A stretch of DNA of 64,000 bases from Bacteroidota bacterium. GTDB lineage: Bacteria > Bacteroidota > Ignavibacteria > UBA10030 > UBA8401. Shown one piece after another: positions 8,432 to 17,263 of this stretch. The stretch lies in NCBI GenBank assembly GCA_041658205.1, contig JBBAAO010000001.1:1364001-1428000 (forward strand). Direction: 5' to 3'. Below the pieces are notes generated by a model. That model saw nothing but the letters and a program-made list of their open reading frames with translations. It searched no databases and had not been told where the DNA came from. Positions within the stretch are counted from its first letter, which is position 1. Every line of letters begins with the position of its first letter. The position numbers and the translations under genes were made by a program.

Positions 8432-8872
8432 ATTGGGAAGTTTTTTTTTCTGGTAATTCTCTTATCCGTGATCTCTTCGTGTGCATCGTCACCAAGGTTT
8501 ACTCGGGATCGATATGCAGAACCGAAAACGAATCCTTCCAAACCTGCTGCGAATAATTCCAACGGTAAAGCGACGTCGTATAAAGGCATCGCGTCATACT
8601 ATGCGCATGATTTTCATGGTAAAAAAACTGCCAATGGTGAACTCTATGATATGCATGCACTCACTGCTGCGCACCGTTCATTTCCTTTCGGTACAAAAGT
8701 ACGTGTAACGAATAGTGATAACGGAAAATCTTGTGTTGTGCGGGTGAATGACAGAGGGCCATTCAAGTTAGAAAGAATTATGGACCTCTCTCTTGGTGCT
8801 GCAGAAGCATTAGAGATGATGAAAACCGGAACGGCTAATGTTACACTTGAAGTTTTAGAGTGGGGAAACTAA
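8432..8872 (+). CDS. rlpA: RlpA-like lipoprotein with double-psi beta-barrel
   Basis: The barrel domain (about 50-146) carries GIASYYAHDFHGKKTANGE, ALTAAHRSFPFGTKVRVTN and VRVNDRGPF, the RlpA/septal-ring lytic transglycosylase signature, with the catalytic-type Asp in NDRGP. Family members cut glycan strands lacking stem peptides. The first standard start codon (GTG 8468) would leave only ISSCASS before the lipobox cysteine. Reading in frame upstream gives a full lipoprotein signal, GKFFFLVILLSVISSC, starting at an ATT codon (8432). So the true start is either a rare ATT, a CTG at 8450, or the sequence carries an indel in the T9 run at 8441-8449. The anchor is expected in the outer membrane. 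Confidence 0.8.
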   Translation: MGKFFFLVILLSVISSCASSPRFTRDRYAEPKTNPSKPAANNSNGKATSYKGIASYYAHDFHGKKTANGELYDMHALTAAHRSFPFGTKVRVTNSDNGKSCVVRVNDRGPFKLERIMDLSLGAAEALEMMKTGTANVTLEVLEWGN

Positions 8873-8893
8873 AAAAAGTATTGTCCGTAGAGG

Positions 8894-9778
8894 TTAGTTT
8901 TTTCCTACCGCCTCCTCATACGACGACTGATGTGCCTGGTCAATTTGAATCAATGTTTTATAGACATTCTCATCGTTATACCCCTTAAACACTTCCGCTA
9001 ACTCACCATATTTTGTATCAAAGAAAGTCTTGAACAAGATCGCTCGGGGGTTTGAATTTTGTTTCAACGATTTTATATTGTTGAGCATTGTCAAAATATT
9101 CTCGTATCCTTTTCCCGGTTTTGTTGCAAGAAGATCCAAACCCCGGAAATGATAGAGATGCCAACCTTCACGGAATGATAGATTTGTTGGATTCAAGATT
9201 TCTTCCGTGAAGTTATATTTGGAATATGTTGAACCTGTGCCGCGGTCCCATCCGGAAGAGCTTGATGGAGCCTGGCTGCACATCGTAAAAGCTTTTCGGA
9301 AATACTGGGTTCCGCTCATTTTATCGTACGAATCATAATCGAACCCAAGAATAACAAACATATAAAAATCAATGAAGTCCGTGAGAGGATCAAATTGAGT
9401 TTCATTGCGAAAAAGAGGCTGTCCCTGAACATAGATGAAATCCCATTTGTCATCAAAGATTCTAATCATCGGTGTTTTTTTCTCAGAAGCTTTTTTCCCG
9501 ACAAACACCGGACGTGAACTTCCGATAAATGCCTGTGCCTTAAATGAATTTCCATCTGCCGCAGTAAAAAAAATGTTTATTGTGCATTTTATTTTTTCGC
9601 CGCCAAGATCGTCTGCTGTCCACTTTTGTGAATTAATGTATGTTTCAATATCGCGCTCGAAGTTCTGGAGGTTTTCCTTTGCGTTAGACACTTGCTCATA
9701 ATTTACGGTAACATCACACTCAATCTGCGAATAGCTAACCAATGAGAGAGTGAAAAAAACGATGAGAAACCGAATCAT
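8894..9778 (-). CDS. porD: PorD-like secreted protein (DUF4835)
   Basis: A 294-residue protein starting at ATG 9778, with AAAGGA just upstream. A longer frame to 9832 exists but would place the signal peptide inside the protein. It begins MIRFLIVFFTLSLVSYSQ, a signal peptide, followed by the IECDVTVNYEQVSNAKENLQNFER-type opening of DUF4835 proteins and a YMFVILGFDYDSY core. DUF4835 is annotated as PorD, a periplasmic accessory of the Bacteroidota type IX secretion system. It is divergent from a PorV-like barrel gene. Family assignment comes from memory of these motifs. Confidence 0.78.
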   Translation of the reverse strand: MIRFLIVFFTLSLVSYSQIECDVTVNYEQVSNAKENLQNFERDIETYINSQKWTADDLGGEKIKCTINIFFTAADGNSFKAQAFIGSSRPVFVGKKASEKKTPMIRIFDDKWDFIYVQGQPLFRNETQFDPLTDFIDFYMFVILGFDYDSYDKMSGTQYFRKAFTMCSQAPSSSSGWDRGTGSTYSKYNFTEEILNPTNLSFREGWHLYHFRGLDLLATKPGKGYENILTMLNNIKSLKQNSNPRAILFKTFFDTKYGELAEVFKGYNDENVYKTLIQIDQAHQSSYEEAVGKN

Positions 9779-9800
9779 AATAATCCTTTCAGGTGGAATA

Positions 9801-10613
9801 ATGAGACAATATAAACGTTTCATCTTCTTCATTCAAGTATTGCTTGTCGTACAGCCGGTTCTATCTGGATTTGAACGAAATTCACAGCCGACTTCATTGT
9901 TCTCTGTGGCGTTTAGCGGTGTTGGGTTGTTTTTAGCAGATAATCTCTGGATAAATCCAGCTTCGATAGGAAAGGTCTCCTCGTTACAATCCTCGCTTTT
10001 TTATTCACCATCACCGTTTCACCTTGAACAACTCTCCAATTATGGATTGATGAGTTCATATAATAATACGTTCGTTAATCTTTCATTTGGGATTCAATCA
10101 TTCGGATTCTCGCTTTATAGAGAAAGTCTTGTCTCCCTTGGTGCTGCGAAAATGGTTACAGATGAGCTGAGTGTTGGGTTAAATGCACAGCTGTATCATC
10201 TTTCCATTGAGCGGTACGGATCATCCTCAACGGGAGTGATAGATATCGGTGCAATTTACGTTGCAACAGATCACATAAATGTTGGACTAGCCATTCAGAA
10301 CATCACAGGAGCAACGTTTGGTGCAGATGACGATATTCCACAAGTGTTAACAACAGGATTATCTTATACCGTAGGGGAAGTCTCGACAGTGAATTTTGAT
10401 CTGGTCAAAGATATTCGATATCAAGCCTTTTATCGGGTGGGAATGACTCTCACGCCGATTGAAATTGTATCATTATCTGTTGGATCAGATGGATCATCAT
10501 CAAAACTATTTGCAGGATTGGGCATTCTTATTGCACCATTCAAAATTAATTATGGAATTGCGGCTCACGCAGAACTTGGATTGATTCACTCTGTCGGAAT
10601 CACCTTCCAATAG
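9801..10613 (+). CDS. PorV/PorQ-like outer membrane beta-barrel protein
   Basis: A 270-residue protein from ATG 9801 with CAGGTGG upstream; an in-frame ATG at 9750 would add 17 residues before the signal peptide. The signal is RQYKRFIFFIQVLLVVQPVLSG, which continues to about residue 24. The mature part alternates polar and hydrophobic residues in barrel fashion and contains LADNLWINPASIG, the equivalent of the NPAxL motif in PorV/PorQ/UPF0164 barrels. In type IX secretion, PorV carries substrates to the attachment complex and PorQ binds the PorZ component, but this copy cannot be assigned to either. It is the first gene of an operon with the helix-hairpin-helix protein. Confidence 0.6.
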   Translation: MRQYKRFIFFIQVLLVVQPVLSGFERNSQPTSLFSVAFSGVGLFLADNLWINPASIGKVSSLQSSLFYSPSPFHLEQLSNYGLMSSYNNTFVNLSFGIQSFGFSLYRESLVSLGAAKMVTDELSVGLNAQLYHLSIERYGSSSTGVIDIGAIYVATDHINVGLAIQNITGATFGADDDIPQVLTTGLSYTVGEVSTVNFDLVKDIRYQAFYRVGMTLTPIEIVSLSVGSDGSSSKLFAGLGILIAPFKINYGIAAHAELGLIHSVGITFQ

Positions 10614-10617
10614 TATT

Positions 10618-12576
10618 ATGAAATGCATATTTGGCATAGGGTTATTTATAGTCGGTCAGTTGATTGTCACTGCTCAAATCGATACTCATTCGTTTGATCA
10701 GGATGTCATAGAATCAATTGTCGATTTCAATGCTGAAGAACGGGAGACACAACAGTTCGGTGAAGAATTAGATTATCTTCGATCACATCCTATCGACATT
10801 GCCAACCCTTCATATAGCGAGCTACTGAAATTACCAATGATTTCTCCATTGCTTGCAGAATCAATAATCTTGTACAGTGACTCAACCAACATTGAGAATA
10901 TTAACCAGCTTCGTTCTGTTTCACTCATGACGGATGTCCTATTTGAAAGAATAGCACCATTTATTACAGTAGTGCACTCTCCGCCAAACGTAGAATTTTT
11001 TGATATGGCGCGAACGGAAGGTGAATCACGATCACGGACAGAACAACGATTACAATCGACAAATGGAACGAGGAATGGTAAATATCTTGGAAGCACATTG
11101 AGTACTTACGAACGGACGAAAATTAAAAGTGCTTATTTTGAAGCGGCAGGATTATTTGAAAAAGATGCCGGAGAATCATACCGTAACGGATTAATGTCTG
11201 GCTATTTTATAGTAAAGGAAACTCCATTGTTTCGAAACCTTGTCATTGGCAATTTTAATATTTCTTCTGCACAAGGACTTGTACTCTCTAAAAATATTTC
11301 AACGGCGAAAGGAAACGATGCTGTCGGTCAAACGAGAAAAAAGGGGAGAGTAATATCTCCCAGTGTTTCTACGGACGAGTTTAGATATTTTCAAGGTGCA
11401 GCATCGCAGTTTCAGCATAATAATCTTTCTATGACCGGATTTTATTCTTCACGACAATTGTCGGCGGGATTAGATACTAACGGAATTGTTACGAGTTTTT
11501 ATACTTCCGGAAACTATCGCACAATAGAAGATCTTAAACGGCATCGAACTCTTGGAGAACAAACAATTGGAGGGAAGATTGATTATTTGTTTAATGGAGA
11601 AAGAAATATATCAATGACACTGATGAATGTTCAATACGATCGGTTTCTGGCACCGTCTCTTTTCAATCTACAAGGAAATCGCAAAATATCTGCAGGGAGC
11701 ATATCCTGGGAAATACCATTTTCAGGAATACTGACATTTGGAGAAACTGCGACGAATGATCTCAGTCGGTTCAGTAAAGTATTTGGTATTCTATTTCCAA
11801 TTTCGAGAAAAGTTGCGGTGAGTTATCATCATCGTGCTTTTACGAAAGGATATGTGAGTCCGTTTGCGCATCCCTTTGGTGAGCGCAGCAATATTGCGGA
11901 TGGTGAACTTGGGAATTACATTGGCATTGAAATCGCAGAAGAAGATATGACACTAAATGCATATCAAGATTTTTTCCTGCTTCCATCAACGAAACAAGAC
12001 TTTGGTGTGATCGGTAAGGAGACATTTCTTTCCATAGCTCTACCACTTGTTCCAAAGCTTAAAGTAATGATGCATTTCAAGAATAAAGTTCGATCTCAAG
12101 CCGATATTTTACCGGAAAATGATGAACGTCATCAGTCCAATTATCGTTTTTCCTACATGTATAAAGCAACGAAAGAATTCATACTCTCCCAGCGATTCGA
12201 AATGGTGAATGTCGCTTATTCTCCTTCGAAATTTGTAGAAAAAGGTTTTTTAACATTTGTTGAAGGGTTGTATAAAAACAGTGGGAGTGGAGTAACAATA
12301 AAAACCAGGTTCATTTTATTTGATACCGATTCATATGATACACGGTTATATCAATATGAATCAGATGTAGCAGGTAATTTTTCTAACCCGCCGATGTATG
12401 GTAAAGGGATGAGGTGGTATATTGTTTCAGCATTCGAAATCTTCAAGAATTGTGTATTCTCATTCAAATATTTGGAAACAAAAAAACAGAATGAAGTTGT
12501 TCTGGGAAGCGGGGATGATCAAATACACGGGAATCTGGATAATCATATTGCGTTACAGCTCGATTTTCGGATATGA
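10618..12576 (+). CDS. Large helix-hairpin-helix (ComEA-like) protein with C-terminal barrel-like region
   Basis: A 652-residue protein with a signal peptide (about 1-20). A helix-hairpin-helix block (about 55-120) contains DIANPSYSELLKLPMISPLLAESI and then ENINQLRSVSLMTDVLFERI, the two-hairpin layout of ComEA-like DNA-binding domains. The remaining 530 residues are rich in aromatic and alternating residues (for example GSTLSTYERTKIKSAYFEAAG) like an outer-membrane barrel. Such long HhH proteins occur in Bacteroidota. A role in DNA uptake is possible but unproven. It starts 4 bases after the PorV-like gene and ends 23 bases before mnmA. Confidence 0.65.
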   Translation: MKCIFGIGLFIVGQLIVTAQIDTHSFDQDVIESIVDFNAEERETQQFGEELDYLRSHPIDIANPSYSELLKLPMISPLLAESIILYSDSTNIENINQLRSVSLMTDVLFERIAPFITVVHSPPNVEFFDMARTEGESRSRTEQRLQSTNGTRNGKYLGSTLSTYERTKIKSAYFEAAGLFEKDAGESYRNGLMSGYFIVKETPLFRNLVIGNFNISSAQGLVLSKNISTAKGNDAVGQTRKKGRVISPSVSTDEFRYFQGAASQFQHNNLSMTGFYSSRQLSAGLDTNGIVTSFYTSGNYRTIEDLKRHRTLGEQTIGGKIDYLFNGERNISMTLMNVQYDRFLAPSLFNLQGNRKISAGSISWEIPFSGILTFGETATNDLSRFSKVFGILFPISRKVAVSYHHRAFTKGYVSPFAHPFGERSNIADGELGNYIGIEIAEEDMTLNAYQDFFLLPSTKQDFGVIGKETFLSIALPLVPKLKVMMHFKNKVRSQADILPENDERHQSNYRFSYMYKATKEFILSQRFEMVNVAYSPSKFVEKGFLTFVEGLYKNSGSGVTIKTRFILFDTDSYDTRLYQYESDVAGNFSNPPMYGKGMRWYIVSAFEIFKNCVFSFKYLETKKQNEVVLGSGDDQIHGNLDNHIALQLDFRI

Positions 12577-12599
12577 AGAATATTTTGTAAATTATCATT

Positions 12600-13727
12600 A
12601 TGAGCATTCATAAAAAAAATAAAACGGTGGTTTTGGGAATGTCGGGCGGAGTTGATTCGTCCGTTTGTGCAGCATTATTAGTGGAACAAGGTTACAATGT
12701 TATTGGAATAACTATAAAAACCTTCAATTATGAGGATGTCGGAGGAACAATTGAAGGGGATAAAAGCTGTTGTTCGCTCGATGGAATTAATGATGCTCGT
12801 TTGATTGCAGCCAAATTTGGATTCCCGCATTACGTGATGGATTTTTCTGAAGTTTTTGGAAAGAATGTCATTGATAATTTTATTGATGAATATATGCACG
12901 GACGTACGCCAAATCCTTGCGTTATTTGCAATAGAAAAATCAAGTGGGAAGAATTATTGCGAAAAGGGAAACAGCTCGGTGCCGATTATGTTGCGATGGG
13001 ACATTATGCAAAACTCCGTATGGACGATGTCACAAAACGCTATGTGATCTCCCGCGGAAAAGATGGAAAGAAAGACCAGTCGTATATGTTGTGGAATGTG
13101 ACGCAAGAATCGCTGGATCATACGTTATTTCCGTTGGCAGAATATACAAAAGATGAAGTACGTGCACTTGCGGTACACTATGGATTGCGGACGGCGGCTA
13201 AAGGAGAAAGTTTTGAAATTTGTTTCATTACCGACAATAATTACGAACGCTTCCTAAAACATAAGCTCCCGAATATCGAAAAAGAAGTTGCTGGTGGCGA
13301 TATACTTCTCAACGGAAACAAAATCGGAGAACATAATGGATTTCCGTTTTATACGATAGGTCAACGCAAAGGACTTGGAATTGCACATCCTGATCCCTTA
13401 TATGTAACCTCCATTGATTATCAAACGAACAAGATTAATGTAGGGTATGAAAATGAATTACTTCAACATCAGCTTATGGCATCAAATCTGAATTTAATTA
13501 AGTATGCTGATCTATTCGAAGGGAAGAATCTCACCGTAAAAATTCGGTATAAGGATAAGGATGAATCCGCTATTGTTACTCAGCTTGACGGTAACGGAAA
13601 TGGAGAAGGGCGAGTCTCCATTAAATTTAATAAACCTAAGCGGGCTATCACCCCAGGTCAATCAGTCGTGTTCTACGAAGGAGAGGATCTTGTGGGGGGA
13701 GCCGTTATCGATTCTGCTTTTCAGTAA
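12600..13727 (+). CDS. mnmA: tRNA-specific 2-thiouridylase
   Basis: A 375-residue enzyme that thiolates U34 of tRNAs for Lys, Glu and Gln. The PP-loop GMSGGVDSS (13-21) adenylates the uridine. The catalytic cysteine pair is C100 (CVICNRKIKW) and C198 (GESFEICFI). The tRNA-binding and C-terminal barrel domains follow, with YTIGQRKGLGI at about 252 and the ending VVFYEGEDLVGGA. Length is normal. It follows the HhH gene by 23 bases and may be co-transcribed, though the function is unrelated. Confidence 0.96.
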   Translation: MSIHKKNKTVVLGMSGGVDSSVCAALLVEQGYNVIGITIKTFNYEDVGGTIEGDKSCCSLDGINDARLIAAKFGFPHYVMDFSEVFGKNVIDNFIDEYMHGRTPNPCVICNRKIKWEELLRKGKQLGADYVAMGHYAKLRMDDVTKRYVISRGKDGKKDQSYMLWNVTQESLDHTLFPLAEYTKDEVRALAVHYGLRTAAKGESFEICFITDNNYERFLKHKLPNIEKEVAGGDILLNGNKIGEHNGFPFYTIGQRKGLGIAHPDPLYVTSIDYQTNKINVGYENELLQHQLMASNLNLIKYADLFEGKNLTVKIRYKDKDESAIVTQLDGNGNGEGRVSIKFNKPKRAITPGQSVVFYEGEDLVGGAVIDSAFQ

Positions 13728-13790
13728 AAACCCAACCGCACTTCTGCTTGCATGAAACATTCATTGTCACGAAGGAGAATGGTTACCTGA

Positions 13791-15107
13791 ATGAATAAAC
13801 CGTACAGAAAATTTCTCTACGCAAATCTATTCATCATTGCGGTAACATACATTTCATTTTATCCTTCTCTTTCAAACGGGTGGACTACATGGGACGATAC
13901 GATTTATGTAACGGATAATCCTGTTATCACCAAACTGTCGTACGAGAATGTAAAAACAGTCTTCACAACTGTGATAGAGGGTTCGTATGCTCCGTTAACG
14001 TTTATTTCGTATATGATCGATTACGCAATGGGTGAATTTGATCCTCATGTATATCATAGAACGAATCTTCTGTTCCACCTTATCAATTCATCTCTGGTGT
14101 TTTGGCTGGCATATCAGCTTTCCGGTGATATGATGGCAGCGTTAGTAGTCGGAGTATTGTTCGGGATTCATCCTATGCGTGTTGAATCAGTAGCGTGGAT
14201 ATCGGGACGGAAGGATGTGTTAGCAATGTTTTTCTTTCTTCTCTCGTCCATCAGTTATCTTTTCTATCTGAAGAATACAAAGTCAGTACTACTTATCTCC
14301 TCATTTATTATTTTTATTTTTGCACTATTATCGAAAATCATCGTTTTAACATTCCCAATTATCCTGTTATTGTATGATCTCACTAAAAAAAGAGAATATT
14401 CCTACAGAGTGATCATGGAAAAAATCCCATTTGCCATTGCAGGAGGGATATTTGCACTGGTGGGATATTTTGGACAAATCAGCATTCAAACGGTAGAAAA
14501 AACTCCCAAAGTCATGGAAAACATCATCATTTCATTGCATGGAGTGGTTTTTTATCTTGAAAAATATTTAACTCCGATTTATCTCTCCAATCTCTATCCG
14601 TATTCTGGTACAGTGACATTCAAATTTTATCTTTATGCTCTATTATTTTTCGTATTCTGTTTTTTGGTTTGGAGGTATAGAAAAAATGAAACAGTGATAT
14701 TCTCATCCCTCTTTTTTTTCATTTCATTGCTTCCGGTGTTGCAATTCATCCGGTTTAGTCAAATATTTGCTGCCGATCGTTTCACTTATTTTGCATACAT
14801 CGGACTATTCTACGGCACGGGAGTGTACATATCAAGTATAGTAAAGAAATGGAATACCAAAATAGTCTATAGCATTTTGACAGTAATAATCATTACGCTT
14901 TCCTGCTTGACGTGGGAACGATGCAGGGTGTGGAAAGATACGAATACCCTTTGGAAGGACATGCTTTCAAAATATCCGGATCCGATGAGTGAAAATAGTA
15001 TCCATGACATCCAGGAGTATTATTTTCTATCCAGCCAATCTAACAATCCGGTAATAAAGGTGAGAGGATGGGGTGGACATCCCGGAATAAACAAATCAAC
15101 GGGATGA
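13791..15107 (+). CDS. TMTC/PMT-like polytopic glycosyltransferase, apparently 3'-truncated
   Basis: The N-terminal 400 residues form about ten membrane helices. A first luminal loop reads SNGWTTWDDTIYVTDNP, the Asp pair expected of GT-C mannosyltransferase-like proteins, followed by HRTNLLFHLINSSLVF and GIHPMRVESVAWISGRKDVLA, a motif set seen in TMTC-like bacterial proteins. Those proteins normally continue from WKDTNTLWKDMLSKYP into a run of TPR repeats. Here the match stops at that point. The last 29 codons run antisense through the end of the converging hydrogenase-like gene (from 15020) and give no TPR. It is probably a remnant cut by rearrangement, though a short but functional membrane part is possible. 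Confidence 0.65.
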   Translation: MNKPYRKFLYANLFIIAVTYISFYPSLSNGWTTWDDTIYVTDNPVITKLSYENVKTVFTTVIEGSYAPLTFISYMIDYAMGEFDPHVYHRTNLLFHLINSSLVFWLAYQLSGDMMAALVVGVLFGIHPMRVESVAWISGRKDVLAMFFFLLSSISYLFYLKNTKSVLLISSFIIFIFALLSKIIVLTFPIILLLYDLTKKREYSYRVIMEKIPFAIAGGIFALVGYFGQISIQTVEKTPKVMENIIISLHGVVFYLEKYLTPIYLSNLYPYSGTVTFKFYLYALLFFVFCFLVWRYRKNETVIFSSLFFFISLLPVLQFIRFSQIFAADRFTYFAYIGLFYGTGVYISSIVKKWNTKIVYSILTVIIITLSCLTWERCRVWKDTNTLWKDMLSKYPDPMSENSIHDIQEYYFLSSQSNNPVIKVRGWGGHPGINKSTG

Positions 15108-15769
15108 TCGTTGAAAAAATTTCTATCTAATTCCGGCGAATCTTTAAATATTCCTCCGGAAATACCGCAGGCACCGAATGCAATGATAATTTTAGGAAAA
15201 GGTATTGCATCATAACACATCATTGTTGCTTCTGCCATTGCTTTAGGTAATGGACCAGTAATAACGATTCCGTCAGCATGCCTTGGTGAAGCGACGAATT
15301 CTATTCCAAATCTCCCCATGTCAAAATTGACGTTACTGAGAGCGTTCAATTCCAATTCACATCCATTACATCCGCCCGCAGATATTTGACGAAGCTTTAA
15401 TGATCTTCCGAAATAATCCCGTATTTTTTTTGACGCAATTTCCGGTGTGATTCGTTTCTGCGTGCCATCAACAATCAACTGCTCACGTGTGCTGCACGCC
15501 AGGTGATGTTCCGTGGTAAAATGAATAGCTTTTTCCGGACACTGTTGTTCGCATAAAGGACAAAATACGCACAATCCTAAGTCTATCTTTAAGGGATTAA
15601 GGAGAATCGCATTTGTCGGACACACGTTGCTGCATTCGGTACATCCGTCAGGACACTTATCTGGATGAAGTTCAGGCAACCCGCGAAAGAGTGGGGGTAA
15701 TGAGACGTTATGAACGTCATGAACAATGGGATCACCCTGTAAAATTCGTAATTGAATACTTTCAATCAT
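15020..15769 (-). CDS. Ehr/group 4 hydrogenase-like small subunit fused to a 2[4Fe-4S] ferredoxin
   Basis: A 249-residue fusion. Residues 30-85 hold two tetracysteine sites, C39-C43-C46-C50 and C67-C70-C73-C77. Residues 125-249 are a NuoB/HycG-type small subunit with proximal-cluster ligands C134, C137, C201 and C231 (GCNGCELE, AFGACGISGG, PGCPPHP). Usually the ferredoxin (NuoI/HyfH) and small subunit are separate genes. The first cluster has CxxxC in place of the usual CxxC. All four small-subunit ligands are intact, so electron transfer is plausible. It is the last gene of the minus-strand operon, 12 bases after the large subunit, and its end overlaps the truncated membrane protein by 88 bases. 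Confidence 0.88.
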   Translation of the reverse strand: MIESIQLRILQGDPIVHDVHNVSLPPLFRGLPELHPDKCPDGCTECSNVCPTNAILLNPLKIDLGLCVFCPLCEQQCPEKAIHFTTEHHLACSTREQLIVDGTQKRITPEIASKKIRDYFGRSLKLRQISAGGCNGCELELNALSNVNFDMGRFGIEFVASPRHADGIVITGPLPKAMAEATMMCYDAIPFPKIIIAFGACGISGGIFKDSPELDRNFFNDHPVDLFIPGCPPHPLTFITGLLDWLDRK

Positions 15770-15781
15770 ATACTATCCTTG

Positions 15782-17263
15782 TTATAAATCATGTCCACAA
15801 TAAGAGAGATCAAAACTTTTGTTGCATAATGGAAAATCAGAAATTGCTTCATTTCGTAAAGCCAGACCTAATCCGTACCAATTATGGAAAGAGGGATCTT
15901 TAATTTTATATTTTGTCCATGCACCATGTTGATCGGTAAAGGCACAATGTGCAATTTCACCCCGCCATCCTTCTACCAGAGAAATAACGCCATGCTTTTT
16001 ATCAACTTGTGCGGGTGTCGTGAAGATTGGACCGGAAGGAAGATCTTCAATTTGATCAAAGATAAACCGTAAGGATTCGTCAATTTCCAGAGAACGAATG
16101 CGAGCACGGGCAAACACATCGCCGGATGAAAGAGTTATTAAAGGAAGATGTGTGTAACGATATGCACCGTACGGAAATTGACTTCGTGTATCCATATCTA
16201 TTCCGCTTGAACGTGCCGCAGGTCCCACCATACCGATTGATCGCGCCCATTCGCCGCTGACGGTCCCCGTATGATCAAGACGCGCTAGCACACTGTTAGC
16301 ATCGAACATAATACTGTTAATGATTTGAATATCTTTACGAACAGTTCGTAAATTTTTTTGCAATTGATCCATCGCTTCGTTCGAAGGATCAAATCGTAGT
16401 CCGCCCGGTTTTATAAATCCTCTCCCAAATCGAGAACCGCACAACAAGGCGCTGCTGTTGATGACAAGAGTGCGCAATCTTCCATATGAAGCAGCGCCGA
16501 TAGCATATCCAATATCATTGGCGATACCGCTGAGTCCGGAAAGATGCATGGCAATACGTTCGAGTTCTTCAGAGATAGAACGTAGCACTTGAGTGCGTAG
16601 ACTTACAGTAGTGTGTGTTAATGCTTCCACAGCAAGAGTATATGCCATGGTATGACCGACAGTGGTATCACCAGAAATTGATTCACACAAAATACTTTGT
16701 TGATTTGCAGAGGCAGTCAGCATTAATTTTTCAATGCCGCGATGCTGATATCCGAGATTAATTTCAAGATGATAGACCAGTTCTCCATGACATTGAAAAC
16801 GAAAATGTCCCGGTTCAATCACACCGGCGTGAATCGGACCGACGGCAACTTCATGGACTTCTTCACCTTCCATTCGATACATCGAATAAGGTTGATTATC
16901 CAACACAACGGTCTGTTTTCGAACTGGCCGCAGCCAAGGGTGACCAACGGGAACAATGTGATTTTGCTCTGCAAGTTCGCATTCAAAATAGTGTGTCTGA
17001 TGATGTACTTCAGCAAAACTGCGGTATTTTTTATTCGAATCAGAAAAAACCGTTCCCAAAAGATGGAGTGACGAAGTGGAGGGATTATTCAGAACGGCGA
17101 TCACCGTTGTTGAAGATTGTTTCGATTCAAGACTGAATAATCCGATCATTCGCGCATGGGTCAACAGTGCTTCTCGTACTGAGTCTTCAAATTCCTGAAG
17201 TGACACGATTGGAATACTACTTATGGGAAACGGTTTATGGTTTTGCACAATAAGTGAAATCAT
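15782..17263 (-). CDS. Ehr-type large subunit (HyfG/NuoCD-like) lacking NiFe ligands
   Basis: A 493-residue protein combining a NuoC-like N-terminus (about 1-110) with a NuoD/HycE-like core that includes GPIHAGVIEPGHFRF, HLEINLGYQHRGIE and the terminal SFDLSYCGHDL. The two cysteine pairs that bind NiFe in group 4 hydrogenases are degraded: the CGIC site reads C193-E-S-I196, and the DPCxxC site near the C-terminus reads D-P-S458-F-H-N461. It therefore should not be a hydrogenase. This pattern defines energy-converting hydrogenase-related (Ehr) complexes, whose reaction is unknown. It overlaps the HyfF-like gene by 4 bases (ATGA). Confidence 0.9.
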   Translation of the reverse strand: MISLIVQNHKPFPISSIPIVSLQEFEDSVREALLTHARMIGLFSLESKQSSTTVIAVLNNPSTSSLHLLGTVFSDSNKKYRSFAEVHHQTHYFECELAEQNHIVPVGHPWLRPVRKQTVVLDNQPYSMYRMEGEEVHEVAVGPIHAGVIEPGHFRFQCHGELVYHLEINLGYQHRGIEKLMLTASANQQSILCESISGDTTVGHTMAYTLAVEALTHTTVSLRTQVLRSISEELERIAMHLSGLSGIANDIGYAIGAASYGRLRTLVINSSALLCGSRFGRGFIKPGGLRFDPSNEAMDQLQKNLRTVRKDIQIINSIMFDANSVLARLDHTGTVSGEWARSIGMVGPAARSSGIDMDTRSQFPYGAYRYTHLPLITLSSGDVFARARIRSLEIDESLRFIFDQIEDLPSGPIFTTPAQVDKKHGVISLVEGWRGEIAHCAFTDQHGAWTKYKIKDPSFHNWYGLGLALRNEAISDFPLCNKSFDLSYCGHDL

